Shown: in pieces, positions 10,905 to 20,246 of the stretch
Numbering within the stretch: position 1 is the stretch's first letter
Layout of the letters: the number at the start of each line of letters is the position of its first letter
Assembly: GCF_040529045.1 (NCBI RefSeq)
Contig: NZ_CP131914.1
Coordinates: 381,001-445,000, forward strand
Direction: 5' to 3'
Source: Xanthomonas indica
GTDB lineage: Bacteria > Pseudomonadota > Gammaproteobacteria > Xanthomonadales > Xanthomonadaceae
Length of the DNA stretch: 64,000 bases
Program-made: the position numbers and the translations under genes
The notes under the pieces: generated by a model
What the model saw: only the letters and a program-made list of their open reading frames with translations
The model's database searches: none
Told to the model about the DNA's origin: nothing

Positions 10905-11414
10905 CTACAGACGCTCGAGCGCGTCCACCCGGTCCAGCCGGTCCAACGCCTGCAGCAATGCGCGTGCCGAGGTCGCGCCGAGGGCGGTGCTGAGCTGCTG
11001 CTCCATGCGCACCACTTCGGCTTCGGCCTGCGCCAGCAGCGCCGTGCCGGGCGCCGTCAGATGCAGGTGCTGCATGCGCCGATCCTGGCGTCCGCGCACC
11101 TGGCGCAGCAGTTTGCGCTTGACCAGGCGCGCGACCACGATCGCCAGGTTCGGCGGCGACACGCTGAGCACCTCGCCCAACTGGCGCTGGTTGATGCCCG
11201 GGTTGGCGTCCACCAGCACCAGCAGCGAATACTCCACCGGCTTCAGCTCGAAGGCGCGCACGCACTCCTGGAACAGGCGCCGCACCTGCAGTTCGGTGCG
11301 GGTGATGCGATAGCCGATCAGGCTGGTCAGGCGCCGCTGGTCCACGCTGTCCGCCGTGTGCGGATCGGCGGGCAACGCGCTGCTGGACATCTCGGGACTG
11401 GGTTTCGAACTCAC
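10905..11414 (-). CDS. MarR-family regulator of the ferulate cluster
   Basis: A protein of about 169 residues with a MarR winged helix-turn-helix core (NQRQLGEVLSVSPPNLAIVVARL, then the wing with GRQDRRMQHLHLT). MarR-type repressors of hydroxycinnamate genes (FerC/FerR/CouR type) are known to respond to the CoA thioester made by Fcs; that role fits but is inferred. The start is chosen at GTG 11414 because AGGAAG stands five bases upstream; an in-frame upstream start at 11435 is possible. It lies inside the leftward gene run between the MFS permease and the aromatic channel gene, with 184 bases of possible promoter DNA downstream of it. Confidence 0.8.
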   Translation of the reverse strand: MSSKPSPEMSSSALPADPHTADSVDQRRLTSLIGYRITRTELQVRRLFQECVRAFELKPVEYSLLVLVDANPGINQRQLGEVLSVSPPNLAIVVARLVKRKLLRQVRGRQDRRMQHLHLTAPGTALLAQAEAEVVRMEQQLSTALGATSARALLQALDRLDRVDALERL

Positions 11415-11528
11415 GGCGCTTCCTGCATGGGGCATCCTGCGACCAGGTCACGGCGGATGCGCACGCATCCATCGGCGCCGGCCGGCAACACCGTCGCCGT
11501 TGCATTGTAGGGGCATGGCCGCGCATGG

Positions 11529-12851
11529 TCACAACGCCGCGTCCACGCGCCGCAGCAGCGCGCGGTACGGCGCGGCCGCAGTCCACAGGCACAGCGCGCC
11601 GAGCAGCGCCGCGCCCATGCACACCACGCCCAGCGACAGGCCGACCTGGCGCTCGTCGGCGAGCACGTGGTCGGTGCCCAGCGCCACCAGGTACGGCCCC
11701 AGGCCCAGCCCGATCAGATTGACCAGCAGCAGGTAGATCGAGGTGACCTGGCCGCGCAGGCGATTGGGGGTGACCGCCTGCAGGATCGCCGGCGCCAGCG
11801 CCACCGGCATGCCCAGCACGAACGTGGTCAGCGCGATCGCCGCCAGCGCCAGCCACGGCCCCGGTGCCACCGCGAACAGCGCACTGCTGACAACCAGCAG
11901 CACCGCCCCGACCAGCGAGATCTTCAGCGCCGCGTCGCGGCTGCCGCGCGCCGCCAGGCGGTCGGCGAGGAAGCCGCTGAATAGCATGCCGGCGATGCCG
12001 AAGGTGAGGATGATGATGCCGTAGGCCGGGCCGATCTCGCCCGGCGTCCATTGCCAGCGGCGGATGAAGGTGGCCGGCAGCCACGCGGTGATGCCGAAGG
12101 TGATCATCGCGATCACCCCGTTGGCCAGGAACAGCGCCACGTACACCCGCGCGTTGTCGCGCAGGTGGCGCAGGTCCGGGCGCACGCTCGGCACCGCCGC
12201 GGCCTGCTCGCGCCGCGCCGGTTCGCGCACCGTGGCCATCAGCGCGATCACCGCCAGGCCGGGCAGCGCGACCAGGATGAAGGCCGCCTGCCAGGGCCGG
12301 AAGCTGCCCAACAGCGGCAACACCACCGTGCTCTCCTTGCTGGTGGCCGCGATCACCAGGCCGCCGACGATGAACGCCGCCGCCGAGCCGATGTAGACGC
12401 CGGAGGTGTACACGCTCATCGCCCGCGCACGCTTTTCCGGCGGGAAGTAGTCGGCCAGCATCGAGTACGCCGCCGGCGACAGCGAGGCCTCGCCGACGCC
12501 GACGAACACCCGCGCCAGGAACAGGGTGAAGAAGCTGGTGACGTAGGCGCCAGCGGCGGTGGCCGCGATCCACACCACCACGCCCAGCACGATCAGGTTG
12601 CGGCGATTGCGGCGGTCGGCGACGCGGCCCAGCATCACCCCGATCAACGTGTAGAACACCGCGAAGGCGAAGCCGTGGACCAGGCTGAAGGCCGAGTCGG
12701 ACAGCTGCAGGTCGCGTTTGATCGGCTGCACCAGCAGCCCCAGGATCTGCCGGTCGACGAAGGACAGCGTGTAGGCCAGCAACAGCACGATGGTGACGTA
12801 CCACGCATACAGCGGGCGGTACGGCGCAGACGATGGCAGCGGATCGCGCAT
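11529..12851 (-). CDS. MFS transporter, likely aromatic acid uptake
   Basis: A 440-residue major facilitator with twelve predicted hydrophobic segments. The first helix runs YVTIVLLLAYTLSFVDRQIL, followed by the loop 2-3 motif GRVADRRNRR and helix 4-5 residues ARVFVGVGEASLSPAAYSML. The sequence type (VDRQI; GEASLSPAAYS) is that of MFS permeases often found in aromatic catabolic loci. Uptake of ferulate, p-coumarate or monolignols across the inner membrane is inferred from position. It ends 94 bases before the MarR gene and starts 15 bases after the porin gene stop, implying one transcript. Confidence 0.88.
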   Translation of the reverse strand: MRDPLPSSAPYRPLYAWYVTIVLLLAYTLSFVDRQILGLLVQPIKRDLQLSDSAFSLVHGFAFAVFYTLIGVMLGRVADRRNRRNLIVLGVVVWIAATAAGAYVTSFFTLFLARVFVGVGEASLSPAAYSMLADYFPPEKRARAMSVYTSGVYIGSAAAFIVGGLVIAATSKESTVVLPLLGSFRPWQAAFILVALPGLAVIALMATVREPARREQAAAVPSVRPDLRHLRDNARVYVALFLANGVIAMITFGITAWLPATFIRRWQWTPGEIGPAYGIIILTFGIAGMLFSGFLADRLAARGSRDAALKISLVGAVLLVVSSALFAVAPGPWLALAAIALTTFVLGMPVALAPAILQAVTPNRLRGQVTSIYLLLVNLIGLGLGPYLVALGTDHVLADERQVGLSLGVVCMGAALLGALCLWTAAAPYRALLRRVDAAL

Positions 12852-12865
12852 GGGAAGGCTCCGGC

Positions 12866-14272
12866 TCAGAAGCGCAGGGTCAGGAAGGGGGCGATGTAGA
12901 AGTAGTCGCGGCCGCGGACCGGTCCCTCGCGCAGGAACGGCCCGGCCTGGGTGTAGTGGGCGTACACGTCCAGGCTGGCGAAGGCGTTGAAGCGGTACTT
13001 CACCCACAGCACCGAGCGCGTGCCGATGTCGCGCGCATCGTTGGCATCGCCCGGCTGCAGCACCCGCCAGCCGGCGGCGTACACGCCGTCGTGCAGGCTC
13101 TGTCGCTGCAGCTTGAGCACGTACATGTCGATCCACAGCCGTTCGCTGGGACGCAGCACCAGCTCCGGGCCGATGGCGCGCACGTTACTGCTGATCATGC
13201 TGCCGTCGAACACCGAGGCGCGCGCGTACAGGCCGTTGAAGGTGTTCAGTTCGCCATCGCGCGGATCGCGGTCGCCGGAGGACGCCTCCATGCGCCAGCC
13301 CAAGCGCGGCGTCCACGCGGTCTTGGCGAAGGTGTAGCCGCCGAACAGCGTGCCCTGCCAGGCGCGCACGCGCTGGCCGGCGAAATGGCCGCGCTGGCCG
13401 ATCAGTTCCAGGTCGTAGTCCCAGCCCTGCACCGCGCCGCTCAGGCGCGTGGACAGGGTGTGCCGATGCTCTTCGCCGACCACCCCGCCATAGCGGCGCC
13501 CGTCCTGCACGGTGTCCAGGTACAGCGTCTCCAGCAGCGCCGCCTTCGGCTGGCTGGGCGACAGCGGCACTTCGGCATGTGCGCCCCACAGGCGCTGGTC
13601 GCGGTTGGTGCGGTCGTCGAAACTGCCGGTACGGGTCAGCACCGGGCGCCCCCACAGCAGGCCGCCGCTCCAGCGCGGCTGCCGGGTCAGCAGGCGCACC
13701 GCATCGAACGGCATGCGCGAATTGGCCGGATCGCGCGGATCGAGCAGGCGCTGCCAGCCGTAGGCGATCTGCTGGCGGCCGGCGCGCAGGCGCCAGGCGG
13801 GTTCCTTCTGCCCGTCGGACAGTTCGACGAAACCCTGCGCTAGGTCCAGCGGGTTGCGGTCGGTGGCCTGCACCGGCCGCGTCTGCAGGCCGGCCACGCG
13901 GCTGTCGGCCAGTTCGCCGAACAGACGCACATACGCCGAGGGCCGGTAGTCGGCCCACAGCCGCAGGCGCTGCTGCGCGTAGCCGTGCGGATCGGTGGCG
14001 AAGCGGCCGAAGCCGGCATGCTCGCGATAGTCGTACAGCGTGCGGCTCTCGCCGCCGAGGCTGAGCCAGCCATCGCCGAGCGGGATGTACTTCCACTTCT
14101 CCCAGCCCTGGCGCGGCTGCGCGGCCAACGCCGAATAGTCTTCCTGATCGGCCAGCAACTTGCCCTGCGGGCCGTTGTTTTCTGCATCGGCCTGGCCGCA
14201 GCCGACGCTGCACAGAATTGCCAGGCACACGGTACGGGGCGCACGCCGCGCGCGCGCAAGAGGCACAGTCAT
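12866..14272 (-). CDS. Alginate-export-type outer-membrane porin
   Basis: A 468-residue protein with an N-terminal signal sequence (RTVCLAILCSVGCGQADAEN) and a large beta-barrel. Recognisable features are GGESRTLYDYREHAGFG near the N-terminus, ELADSRVAGL, and a terminal aromatic residue (FLTLRF). It resembles the alginate-export/AlgE-like porin family, members of which accompany aromatic catabolic genes as substrate channels. This is the second, unrelated outer-membrane channel in the cluster. Start ATG 14272 gives the signal peptide directly; the longer frame to 14539 overlaps fcs and is rejected. Confidence 0.78.
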   Translation of the reverse strand: MTVPLARARRAPRTVCLAILCSVGCGQADAENNGPQGKLLADQEDYSALAAQPRQGWEKWKYIPLGDGWLSLGGESRTLYDYREHAGFGRFATDPHGYAQQRLRLWADYRPSAYVRLFGELADSRVAGLQTRPVQATDRNPLDLAQGFVELSDGQKEPAWRLRAGRQQIAYGWQRLLDPRDPANSRMPFDAVRLLTRQPRWSGGLLWGRPVLTRTGSFDDRTNRDQRLWGAHAEVPLSPSQPKAALLETLYLDTVQDGRRYGGVVGEEHRHTLSTRLSGAVQGWDYDLELIGQRGHFAGQRVRAWQGTLFGGYTFAKTAWTPRLGWRMEASSGDRDPRDGELNTFNGLYARASVFDGSMISSNVRAIGPELVLRPSERLWIDMYVLKLQRQSLHDGVYAAGWRVLQPGDANDARDIGTRSVLWVKYRFNAFASLDVYAHYTQAGPFLREGPVRGRDYFYIAPFLTLRF

Positions 14273-14351
14273 CGATTCCCTCCCAAGTCTCGAAGCCAGT
14301 GGTGCGAAGAAGCGCGATCCGGCTAGCCGGCGGCGCGGTCGGGTGGCCCGG

Positions 14352-16217
14352 TCATGACGGCGGCGCCGCCACCGCGCCCGGTGCGGTCCCGGCGTAGAGC
14401 TGTTCGACCAGCGCTGCACGCGCACGCAGCACGTTGCGCTGGTTGATCGAGCCCTTGTCGGTGATCTCGCCGGTCTCCAGGCTCGGCGGCTGTTCCAGCC
14501 AGGCCGCGCATGCGACATGGCTGGCGCTGCCGGTGGCACTGCGGTTGAGCGTATCGAGCAGGCGCTGCAACCAGGCGCGCACCGGTGGCGCCTGCAGCAC
14601 CTGCGCCGCCTCGGCTTGCGCCGGCAGCCCCGACAACGCCTGCAGCGCGTCCAGCCGCGGGAACAGCAGCAGGCCGATGGCGTCGCGGTCGGCGCCGGTC
14701 ACCACCACGTCCTGCACGTAGGCGGCGCCTTCCATCAGCACGCGCGTTCGCAGCGGGCCGACGCTGACGAACACGCCGGAGGACAGCTTGAAATCCTCGG
14801 CCAGGCGCCCGTCGAACAACAGTCCGTGCTCGGGATGCTGCGGATCGATCGGCTTGAGCGCATCGCCGGAGCGGTAGAAGCCCTCCTCGTCGAAGGCCTC
14901 GGCGGTCTGCTGCGGCGCGTTCCAGTAGCCCGGCATCACGTGCGGCCCGCGGAAGCGCGCTTCCAGCTTGTCGCCGACCGGCACCAGCTTGACCTCGCAG
15001 CCCGGCGCCGGCACGCCGACGTCGCCAGGCGTGTTGCTGGTGCCGTGGGTGAAGGTGCACGAGGGCGCGCACTCGGTCATGCCCAGGCCGGCGAGCATGC
15101 GGATGCGCTCGCCGCAATGCGCCTCGGCGATGCGCTCCAGGCGGTCCCAGACCTCCTGCGACAATGCCGCGGCGGCGAAGAAGAACATGCGCATGCGCGA
15201 CAGGAAGGTCTCGCGCAGCGCCGCATCCTGTTCCAGCGCCTGCGCCAGCTGTTCCCAGCCGCGCGGCACGCTCAGGTACACGGTGGGCGCGATCTCGCGC
15301 AGGTTGCGCAGGGTCTGCTGGAACAGCGCCGGGGTCGGCTTGCCGTCGTCCAGATAGAAGCTGCCGCCGTTGTACAGGGCGATGCCGATGTTGTGGCTGC
15401 CGCCGAAGGTGTGGTTCCACGGCAGCCAGTCGACCAGCACCGGCGTCTGCCCGAGCACCGGGAAGGTCTGCAGCAGCATCTGCTGGTTCGCGCACAGCAT
15501 GCGCTGGGTGGTGATCACCGCCTTGGGCAGCAGGGTGGAGCCGGAGGTGAACAGGAACTTGGCGATGCTGTCCGGGCCGCAGGCGGCGAAGGCGGCATCG
15601 GCGGCGTCCAGCGCGCGCGGCGCCAGCAACTCCTCGAAGCGCAGGCAGGCACGATCGCGCACGGTGCCGCGCACGCACACTGCCGGTACGTCGGCGGGGA
15701 ACACGGCAGCGATCGCCGGGACGAACGCGTCGCCGTCGCTGGCGAACAGCAGGCCCGGACGCAGCACCTCGGCCACGTGCCGCAACTTGGCGAAATCGCG
15801 CGACAGCAGCGCATAGCCCGGCGACACCGGGCAGTACGGGATGCCGGCGTACATCGCCGCGAACGCCACCTGCAGGTGCTCCAGATCGTTGCCGGACAGG
15901 ATCGCCAGCGGCCGTTGCGCCGACAGCCCCATGTCCAGCAGGTGCGCGGCGATGCGGCGGGTGCGCTCGAGCATCTGCGCATAGCTCAAGCGTCGCCACT
16001 GCCCCTCTTCGTCGCGCTGCGCCACGAAGGTCGCATCGGGGGTATGTAGCGCCCAGTGCTGCAGGCGTTGCAGCAGGTGCCGTGGCAATGGCGCCAGCGG
16101 TTCGCGTGCGCGCAGGCGCAGCACGCCGTCGGCATCGCGGTGGACCTCGGTATCGGCGTGGCTCAGTCCGACAGGACGGTAGCGCACGGCGGTGGCAACG
16201 GACTCAGCGGCATTCAT
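14352..16217 (-). CDS. fcs: Feruloyl-CoA synthetase
   Basis: About 621 residues, an adenylate-forming acyl-CoA synthetase. The phosphate-binding loop is KFLFTSGSTLLPKAVI at about residue 240. Further motifs are GLGMTECAPSC and the YRSGDALKPIDP hinge region, with a C-terminal lysine in EITDKGSINQRN. Length and motifs match feruloyl-CoA synthases, which activate ferulate, p-coumarate and caffeate before chain shortening by Ech. Start: ATG 16217 (MNAAES); an ATG at 16226 (MVPMNA) is nearly as good. It lies 81 bases downstream of ech and upstream of the porin gene in the same direction. Confidence 0.9.
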   Translation of the reverse strand: MNAAESVATAVRYRPVGLSHADTEVHRDADGVLRLRAREPLAPLPRHLLQRLQHWALHTPDATFVAQRDEEGQWRRLSYAQMLERTRRIAAHLLDMGLSAQRPLAILSGNDLEHLQVAFAAMYAGIPYCPVSPGYALLSRDFAKLRHVAEVLRPGLLFASDGDAFVPAIAAVFPADVPAVCVRGTVRDRACLRFEELLAPRALDAADAAFAACGPDSIAKFLFTSGSTLLPKAVITTQRMLCANQQMLLQTFPVLGQTPVLVDWLPWNHTFGGSHNIGIALYNGGSFYLDDGKPTPALFQQTLRNLREIAPTVYLSVPRGWEQLAQALEQDAALRETFLSRMRMFFFAAAALSQEVWDRLERIAEAHCGERIRMLAGLGMTECAPSCTFTHGTSNTPGDVGVPAPGCEVKLVPVGDKLEARFRGPHVMPGYWNAPQQTAEAFDEEGFYRSGDALKPIDPQHPEHGLLFDGRLAEDFKLSSGVFVSVGPLRTRVLMEGAAYVQDVVVTGADRDAIGLLLFPRLDALQALSGLPAQAEAAQVLQAPPVRAWLQRLLDTLNRSATGSASHVACAAWLEQPPSLETGEITDKGSINQRNVLRARAALVEQLYAGTAPGAVAAPPS

Positions 16218-16298
16218 CGGAACCATCCGGAGGAGAGAGACGGCACGGCGTGCGGCAGCGCCGCCGCGGCCCCTGCGGGCCGCAGGCGACGCGACGGG

Positions 16299-17129
16299 TC
16301 AGCGCTTGTAGGTCTGCAGACCGGGCTTGATGGTTTTGTCGTCCAGGAATTGCTTCAGGCCTTGTTGCCGGCCCTTCTCGGGATCGCGGTGATTGGACTG
16401 GTCGACCTTGGCGTACAGATAGTCCTCGTTCTGCTCCCAGGTCAGCTCGCGGCAGCGCTTGAAGCCGTGCTTGGCGAAGCGCAGCACCACCGGGTTCTTC
16501 TGCTGCAGTTCCTGCGCCAGCTTGGTCACTTCGGCGCGCAGCTGCGCGCGCGGCACGCTGGCGTTGACCAGGCCCATCTGCGCCGCCTCGGTGCCGGTGA
16601 AGGTGCGCCCGGTCATGATGTACAGCATGGCGTTGCGATGGCCCATGGTGTCGGCGACCGCCTTGCTGACCAGGTTGCCCGGCGGGATGCCCCAGTTGAT
16701 CTCCGACAGCCCGAATACCGCCTCGTCGGCGGCGATGGCCAGGTCGCAAGCCACCAGCGGCGAAAACGCGCCGCCGAAGCACCAGCCATTGACCGCGGCG
16801 ATGGTCGGCTTGCTGTAGAAGCGCAGCAGGCGCCACTGCCACTGCGAGCAGTCGCGGCGCATGCGCTCCTGCACGATCTCTTCCTTGCCGTCGGTCTCGC
16901 GGAAGTATTCCTTCAGGTCCATGCCGGCCGACCAGGATTCGCCGGCGCCGGTCAGCACCAGCACCTCGGCGTCGCTGTCCAGTTCCAGCGTTTCCAGCAC
17001 GTCGATCATCTCGCGGTTGAGCGTGGGGCTCATCGCGTTGCGCTTGTCCGGACGGTTCAGGGTGACCCAGGCGATGCCTGCGTCGATCTCGACCTGGACG
17101 GTCTGCCAGCGGTCTTGGTAGCTGCTCAT
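16299..17129 (-). CDS. ech: Hydroxycinnamoyl-CoA hydratase/lyase
   Basis: A 276-residue crotonase-fold enzyme that hydrates feruloyl-CoA and splits it to vanillin plus acetyl-CoA. By direct counting, the residues known to matter in Pseudomonas HCHL fall at identical positions: S123 (GGAFSPL), E143 (GLSEINWGIPPG) and Y239 (DYLYAKV). That gives strong support for lyase function and not plain fatty enoyl-CoA hydratase function. It is the first gene of the leftward ferulate unit and is preceded by an AT-rich promoter region. ATG 17129 gives the usual MSSYQDRW N-terminus. Confidence 0.95.
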   Translation of the reverse strand: MSSYQDRWQTVQVEIDAGIAWVTLNRPDKRNAMSPTLNREMIDVLETLELDSDAEVLVLTGAGESWSAGMDLKEYFRETDGKEEIVQERMRRDCSQWQWRLLRFYSKPTIAAVNGWCFGGAFSPLVACDLAIAADEAVFGLSEINWGIPPGNLVSKAVADTMGHRNAMLYIMTGRTFTGTEAAQMGLVNASVPRAQLRAEVTKLAQELQQKNPVVLRFAKHGFKRCRELTWEQNEDYLYAKVDQSNHRDPEKGRQQGLKQFLDDKTIKPGLQTYKR

Positions 17130-17432
17130 GGATAGGCCTGCATGGGGAGGGGAAGGAGCGGATCACTTAGGACTGATAATAGTTATAGATCATCATTATT
17201 TCGGCGCAAGCTGCAGTGCAGCATGCTCGGGTGCCGTGACAGGTCTGCGTCGGCCACCGCGGGCTGCCTCTGCAATCACGCGATGCTGCGACCCGGCGTG
17301 CGGGCAATTCCAATACGCTGCGCGCGGCAGGCCAACCTGGCCGCGCTTCACGCCCGGCAAACGCATCCCTCACGGTCAGCCCTGGTTCATCGGCTAGGAT
17401 CGGCGGCACAGGGGATCGCCACCACCGGAGTG
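17130..17432. other. 303-base divergent intergenic region
   Basis: The ech-proximal 80 bases are unusually AT-rich and carry the probable ech promoter and a partial dyad. The remaining ~220 bases are GC-rich and show no open frame of credible composition. The right end holds the leader of the small gene at 17,433. Confidence 0.5.
17172..17209 (-). promoter_or_regulatory. Putative ech promoter with AT-rich dyad
   Basis: On the minus strand TTGCGC (17,209-17,204) and TATAAC are separated by about 16 bases, a plausible -35/-10 pair. The segment from ATAAT (17,176) to ATTAT (17,199) is partly self-complementary and AT-rich in a GC-rich genome, typical of a MarR-type operator. The MarR protein encoded downstream in the cluster is the likely ligand. 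Position and sequence only. Confidence 0.4.
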
Positions 17433-17756
17433 ATGTCCATGCACACCGCCTCCGCACTTGCCCAGCCTGTCCAGCCACACCGCACTGTCGATCTGGACGC
17501 CGAGATGGCGTATTGGCGTCAGGCCCATGCCGAGGGCCGCCTCGGTCACCAAGGCTTCGCCGACTACGCGCAGTTGCTGAAGATCGGCTACGACGTGTAC
17601 CTGGCCTACCCGCGCGCCAGCGAGGCGCAGCTATACCGGGTGCTGCAGGACGCCTATCACCAGTGCGCGCCGATGCTGTCGGTGCCATGGGACGAGGCGC
17701 GCTGGCTGGTGCGGCACGCGTGGCAGCATCTGGCACATTCGGGGCGTTGTCACTGA
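17433..17756 (+). CDS. Conserved hypothetical protein, 107 aa
   Basis: A small acidic-to-neutral soluble protein with no signal or membrane segment. The region after residue 20 (VDLDAEMAYWRQAHAEG) looks helical, and the C-terminus is histidine- and tryptophan-rich (WLVRHAWQHLAHSGRCH). The ATG at 17,433 follows GGAG. The sequence has the codon use of the surrounding genome, so it is probably a real lineage-specific gene. I do not recognise the family. It is divergent from ech and followed by a REP-like element. Confidence 0.65.
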   Translation: MSMHTASALAQPVQPHRTVDLDAEMAYWRQAHAEGRLGHQGFADYAQLLKIGYDVYLAYPRASEAQLYRVLQDAYHQCAPMLSVPWDEARWLVRHAWQHLAHSGRCH

Positions 17757-17794
17757 GGAGCGCCTCGCGCAGCGGGGCATCTCGTCGTGGCCCG

Positions 17795-17865
17795 CATAGG
17801 AGCGGCGTCAGCCGCGACGGGCGTTACCGAGAATGCCTGTCGCGGCTGAAGCCGCTCCTGCGACG
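17795..17865. repeat. REP-like palindromic element
   Basis: GGAGCGGCGTCAGCCGCGAC (from about 17,799) and the inverse GTCGCGGCTGAAGCCGCTCC (to about 17,858) flank an 18-base spacer. It lies between the small gene and the convergent alpha/beta hydrolase. Confidence 0.85.
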
Positions 17866-18010
17866 AGTCTTCGGTCGTTACTGGAGGCGCCCGCAAGGCG
17901 CCGCGTACCGGCGTGGCGGCGACACCAGGACAGCACACCATCGCGTGCATGGCACACCGCGGCCTGCGCCGCGGGTTTGCTGTCGCGCGCTCCCCCACGC
18001 TGCATGCGGC

Positions 18011-18901
18011 TCAACGCGACGACGTGGGCGGCGACGCGCTGTGCTCCTTCGCCTCCAGGCGCCCGTGGAACGCGTTCGACCCCTTGCCCGGGGCCGTCGC
18101 CGCCTCGCCCTCGCTGCGCTTGAGCCGCTGCTTGCGCTGTTCGACCACGTCGCTGGCCAGGGCCACGCGACGCCCGATCACCATGTCGGTCAACCAGTCG
18201 ATCAGGTAGCGCGTGTACGCGGCCTGGTGCGCCTTTTCGGTCAGCGCATGATCGGCGCCGGCGATCGTGCGCGTGGTCAGCGAGCGCGCGTTGGAAAAGG
18301 CGGCCGCATAGTTGCGCAGCACCTGCCTTGGCACGATCACGTCGCGTTCGGCCTCTACCAGCAGCACGTCGCCACGGTAACGCTGGCAGGCCGCCAGGGC
18401 GCAGTTGTCCGCCGGCGCCACGACGCGGTTGCGATAGGGCATCAGGTCCGGATCGCGGTTCAGCGCGACCTTCGGCCCGTCCCAGTGCGCGTCCTTGTAC
18501 AGCGCCGGCGAGCGCAGCGCCAGCCATTCCACTGGCCGCTCCAGGGTCAGCAACGCGGCCAGATAGCCGCCGTAGCTCAGCCCCACCACCGCGATCGCTT
18601 CCGGGTCCACCTGCGGCGACGCCGCCAGGCGATCGTAGGCGGCCTTGATGTCGTCCAGGTTCTGCGCGCGCGTGACCGTTTCGCGCATCGAGGCCAGGCC
18701 TTCGTGCCCGCGCAGGTCGAAGGTCAGGCACACGCAGCCCAGGCCCGCCGCCTCGCGCGCGCGCACCAGGTTGTGGTGCTGGTTGCCGCCCCAACCATGT
18801 ACGAACAGCACGCCGGGCAGGCGGCTGGTCGGCGTCAGCAAGGTGCCGCTGAGCGCCGCGCCGTCGACCGGGATGTCGATGCTGGACAGTTCCGCTTCCA
18901 T
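18011..18901 (-). CDS. Alpha/beta hydrolase (dienelactone hydrolase-like)
   Basis: A 296-residue hydrolase. [11 protein letters not shown] is the oxyanion region at about residue 31. GLSYGG is the nucleophile elbow (Ser near 109). [10 protein letters not shown] carries the acid, and ADHALTE carries the His. The last ~45 residues (from [18 protein letters not shown]) are a charged, Ala/Ser-rich tail outside the fold. The gene starts two bases after the stop of the DUF3182-like gene, suggesting one transcript with it and the small membrane protein gene. The substrate is unknown. Confidence 0.85.
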   Translation of the reverse strand: MEAELSSIDIPVDGAALSGTLLTPTSRLPGVLFVHGWGGNQHHNLVRAREAAGLGCVCLTFDLRGHEGLASMRETVTRAQNLDDIKAAYDRLAASPQVDPEAIAVVGLSYGGYLAALLTLERPVEWLALRSPALYKDAHWDGPKVALNRDPDLMPYRNRVVAPADNCALAACQRYRGDVLLVEAERDVIVPRQVLRNYAAAFSNARSLTTRTIAGADHALTEKAHQAAYTRYLIDWLTDMVIGRRVALASDVVEQRKQRLKRSEGEAATAPGKGSNAFHGRLEAKEHSASPPTSSR

Positions 18902-18903
18902 GG

Positions 18904-20049
18904 TCAGGCCACACTGCGCATGTAGCGGTACTTGGTCAACAGGCCGGTGCGCGGCTCCTCGCCGACGTAGTAGACCTGCGCCCCGGGGGGCGGCGGCGGA
19001 TGCGCGCCGTAGCGCTCGACGGTGGCGGCGATCACGCGCTGCAACGTCGGCGATTGCTGGAACGCGGCGACCGCGGCCAATTCGGCCGGCGTGGCGCCGC
19101 CGACACGCCAGGACTGCTCGAGCACGCCGCAGGCGACGCTGCCGTCGGCCAAGAGGCCCTCGATCACGTCGTAGTTGCGCCGCGACGCATAAAACCCGGG
19201 ATAGGCCGCGGACACCAGCCGGTCGTAATCGCGCGCCTTCATCACCGCGGTGCGCTGGCGTGGCGGCAATGGTTGCTCTAGCAGGGTCTCCAGGGTGCCG
19301 CGGATCACGTGCAGTTCGGAGCCGCCATACGCCTCGCGGCCACTGCCGTCGCGGGTGGCCGATTGCGTGCCCCAGTAGGCGATGGTCACGCCGGCGCAGT
19401 GGGTTTCGCCGACGCTGAAGGTGGTCGGCTGGTGCACGTGCCGTTCGAGCACGACCCCATGCTGGCGCAGCTCGTGCGCGGGCAGGGTTGCCAGTGCCGC
19501 ATCCAGCGCCTGCGCGTCGCCAAGCAGCACCTGCCCCAGCCCGCCGACGCCGTGCGGCAGCTTCAGCCGCACCGGTCCACCGGGCTGCAGGCGCGCGAAC
19601 GCGTGCCGGGCGTCAGCCGCGCTGAAGGCGGTATAGCCGGGCAGCGTCATGGCCGCCAGCGCCACGCCCAGGTCCGGCAGCCAGCCTTCCGGCGCCTGCG
19701 CGTCGGTATCGACCAGCGGATGGCTGATCGCCTTGGTGCCGACGAAGGCATACGGCACCACGCCGCCGAGCAGATCGGCCGGGGCGCGCACGCCGAGCTG
19801 CTCGGCCTGGGTAGCGGTGAGGGTGTCATCCGGGACGCAGAACGCACTCGCTCCCGGGGCGCAGGGCTCCTCGTGCAGCGGCAGGCGCATCAGCCGCGCC
19901 ACTTCGGTGACCACCCAGGCATGCGTCGCCATCTCATGGCCGCCGGACACCGCCTCGCGCACCTGGCAGGCGCGCACCGTGGCGTAAGCGGCAGGTCCGG
20001 CCATGCGGGAGGCTCCGTGCGGATCGGGATGACGCGCCGCCTCGCTCAT
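18904..20049 (-). CDS. DUF3182-like protein, possible ATP-grasp fold
   Basis: A 381-residue cytosolic protein. By eye it matches the DUF3182 family. Internal pieces look ATP-grasp-like: [19 protein letters not shown] resembles the nucleotide-binding hairpin, and [17 protein letters not shown] the following Glu-bearing strand. If so it would ligate a carboxylate to an amine, but no substrate is evident. The ATG at 20,049 overlaps the stop of the upstream small membrane gene (ATGA), indicating translational coupling, and the alpha/beta hydrolase follows after two bases. The frame continues upstream to 20,145 but that part overlaps the small gene. Confidence 0.72.
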   Translation of the reverse strand: MSEAARHPDPHGASRMAGPAAYATVRACQVREAVSGGHEMATHAWVVTEVARLMRLPLHEEPCAPGASAFCVPDDTLTATQAEQLGVRAPADLLGGVVPYAFVGTKAISHPLVDTDAQAPEGWLPDLGVALAAMTLPGYTAFSAADARHAFARLQPGGPVRLKLPHGVGGLGQVLLGDAQALDAALATLPAHELRQHGVVLERHVHQPTTFSVGETHCAGVTIAYWGTQSATRDGSGREAYGGSELHVIRGTLETLLEQPLPPRQRTAVMKARDYDRLVSAAYPGFYASRRNYDVIEGLLADGSVACGVLEQSWRVGGATPAELAAVAAFQQSPTLQRVIAATVERYGAHPPPPPGAQVYYVGEEPRTGLLTKYRYMRSVA

Positions 20050-20246
20050 GCCCCGTACCAACGCAGCAGCAACACGACCACCAACGCCAGCAACACCACC
20101 ACCGCGACCGCACCGAGCCAGCGGCTGCCGCGCAGTTGCCGCCACCAGGCCGCAGCTTCGGACGTGCCGCTGGCATCGCGGACGCGGCGGCGCGGCGGCG
20201 CAGATGCGGAAGGGGGAGCCGCAGGATGGCGGTCGTCATGGCGCAT
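20046..20246 (-). CDS. Small single-pass membrane protein
   Basis: A protein of about 66 residues: a Pro/Arg-rich N-terminus (MRHDDRHPAAPPSASAPP), a short linker, then one strong transmembrane helix (LGAVAVVVLLALVVVLLLRW) at the C-terminus, a tail-anchored layout. The TGA stop overlaps the ATG of the DUF3182-like gene by the ATGA arrangement, so they are probably a functional pair. The start could also be at 20,276, adding ten residues. Function unknown. Confidence 0.6.
   Translation of the reverse strand: MRHDDRHPAAPPSASAPPRRRVRDASGTSEAAAWWRQLRGSRWLGAVAVVVLLALVVVLLLRWYGA

Noticed and set aside
8054..10993. A 979-codon rightward open frame opposite vdh, calA and the channel gene
   Set aside because: Low-complexity Arg/Ala/Gly/His-rich translation, no family similarity, and antisense to three well-supported genes; it is an artefact of high GC.
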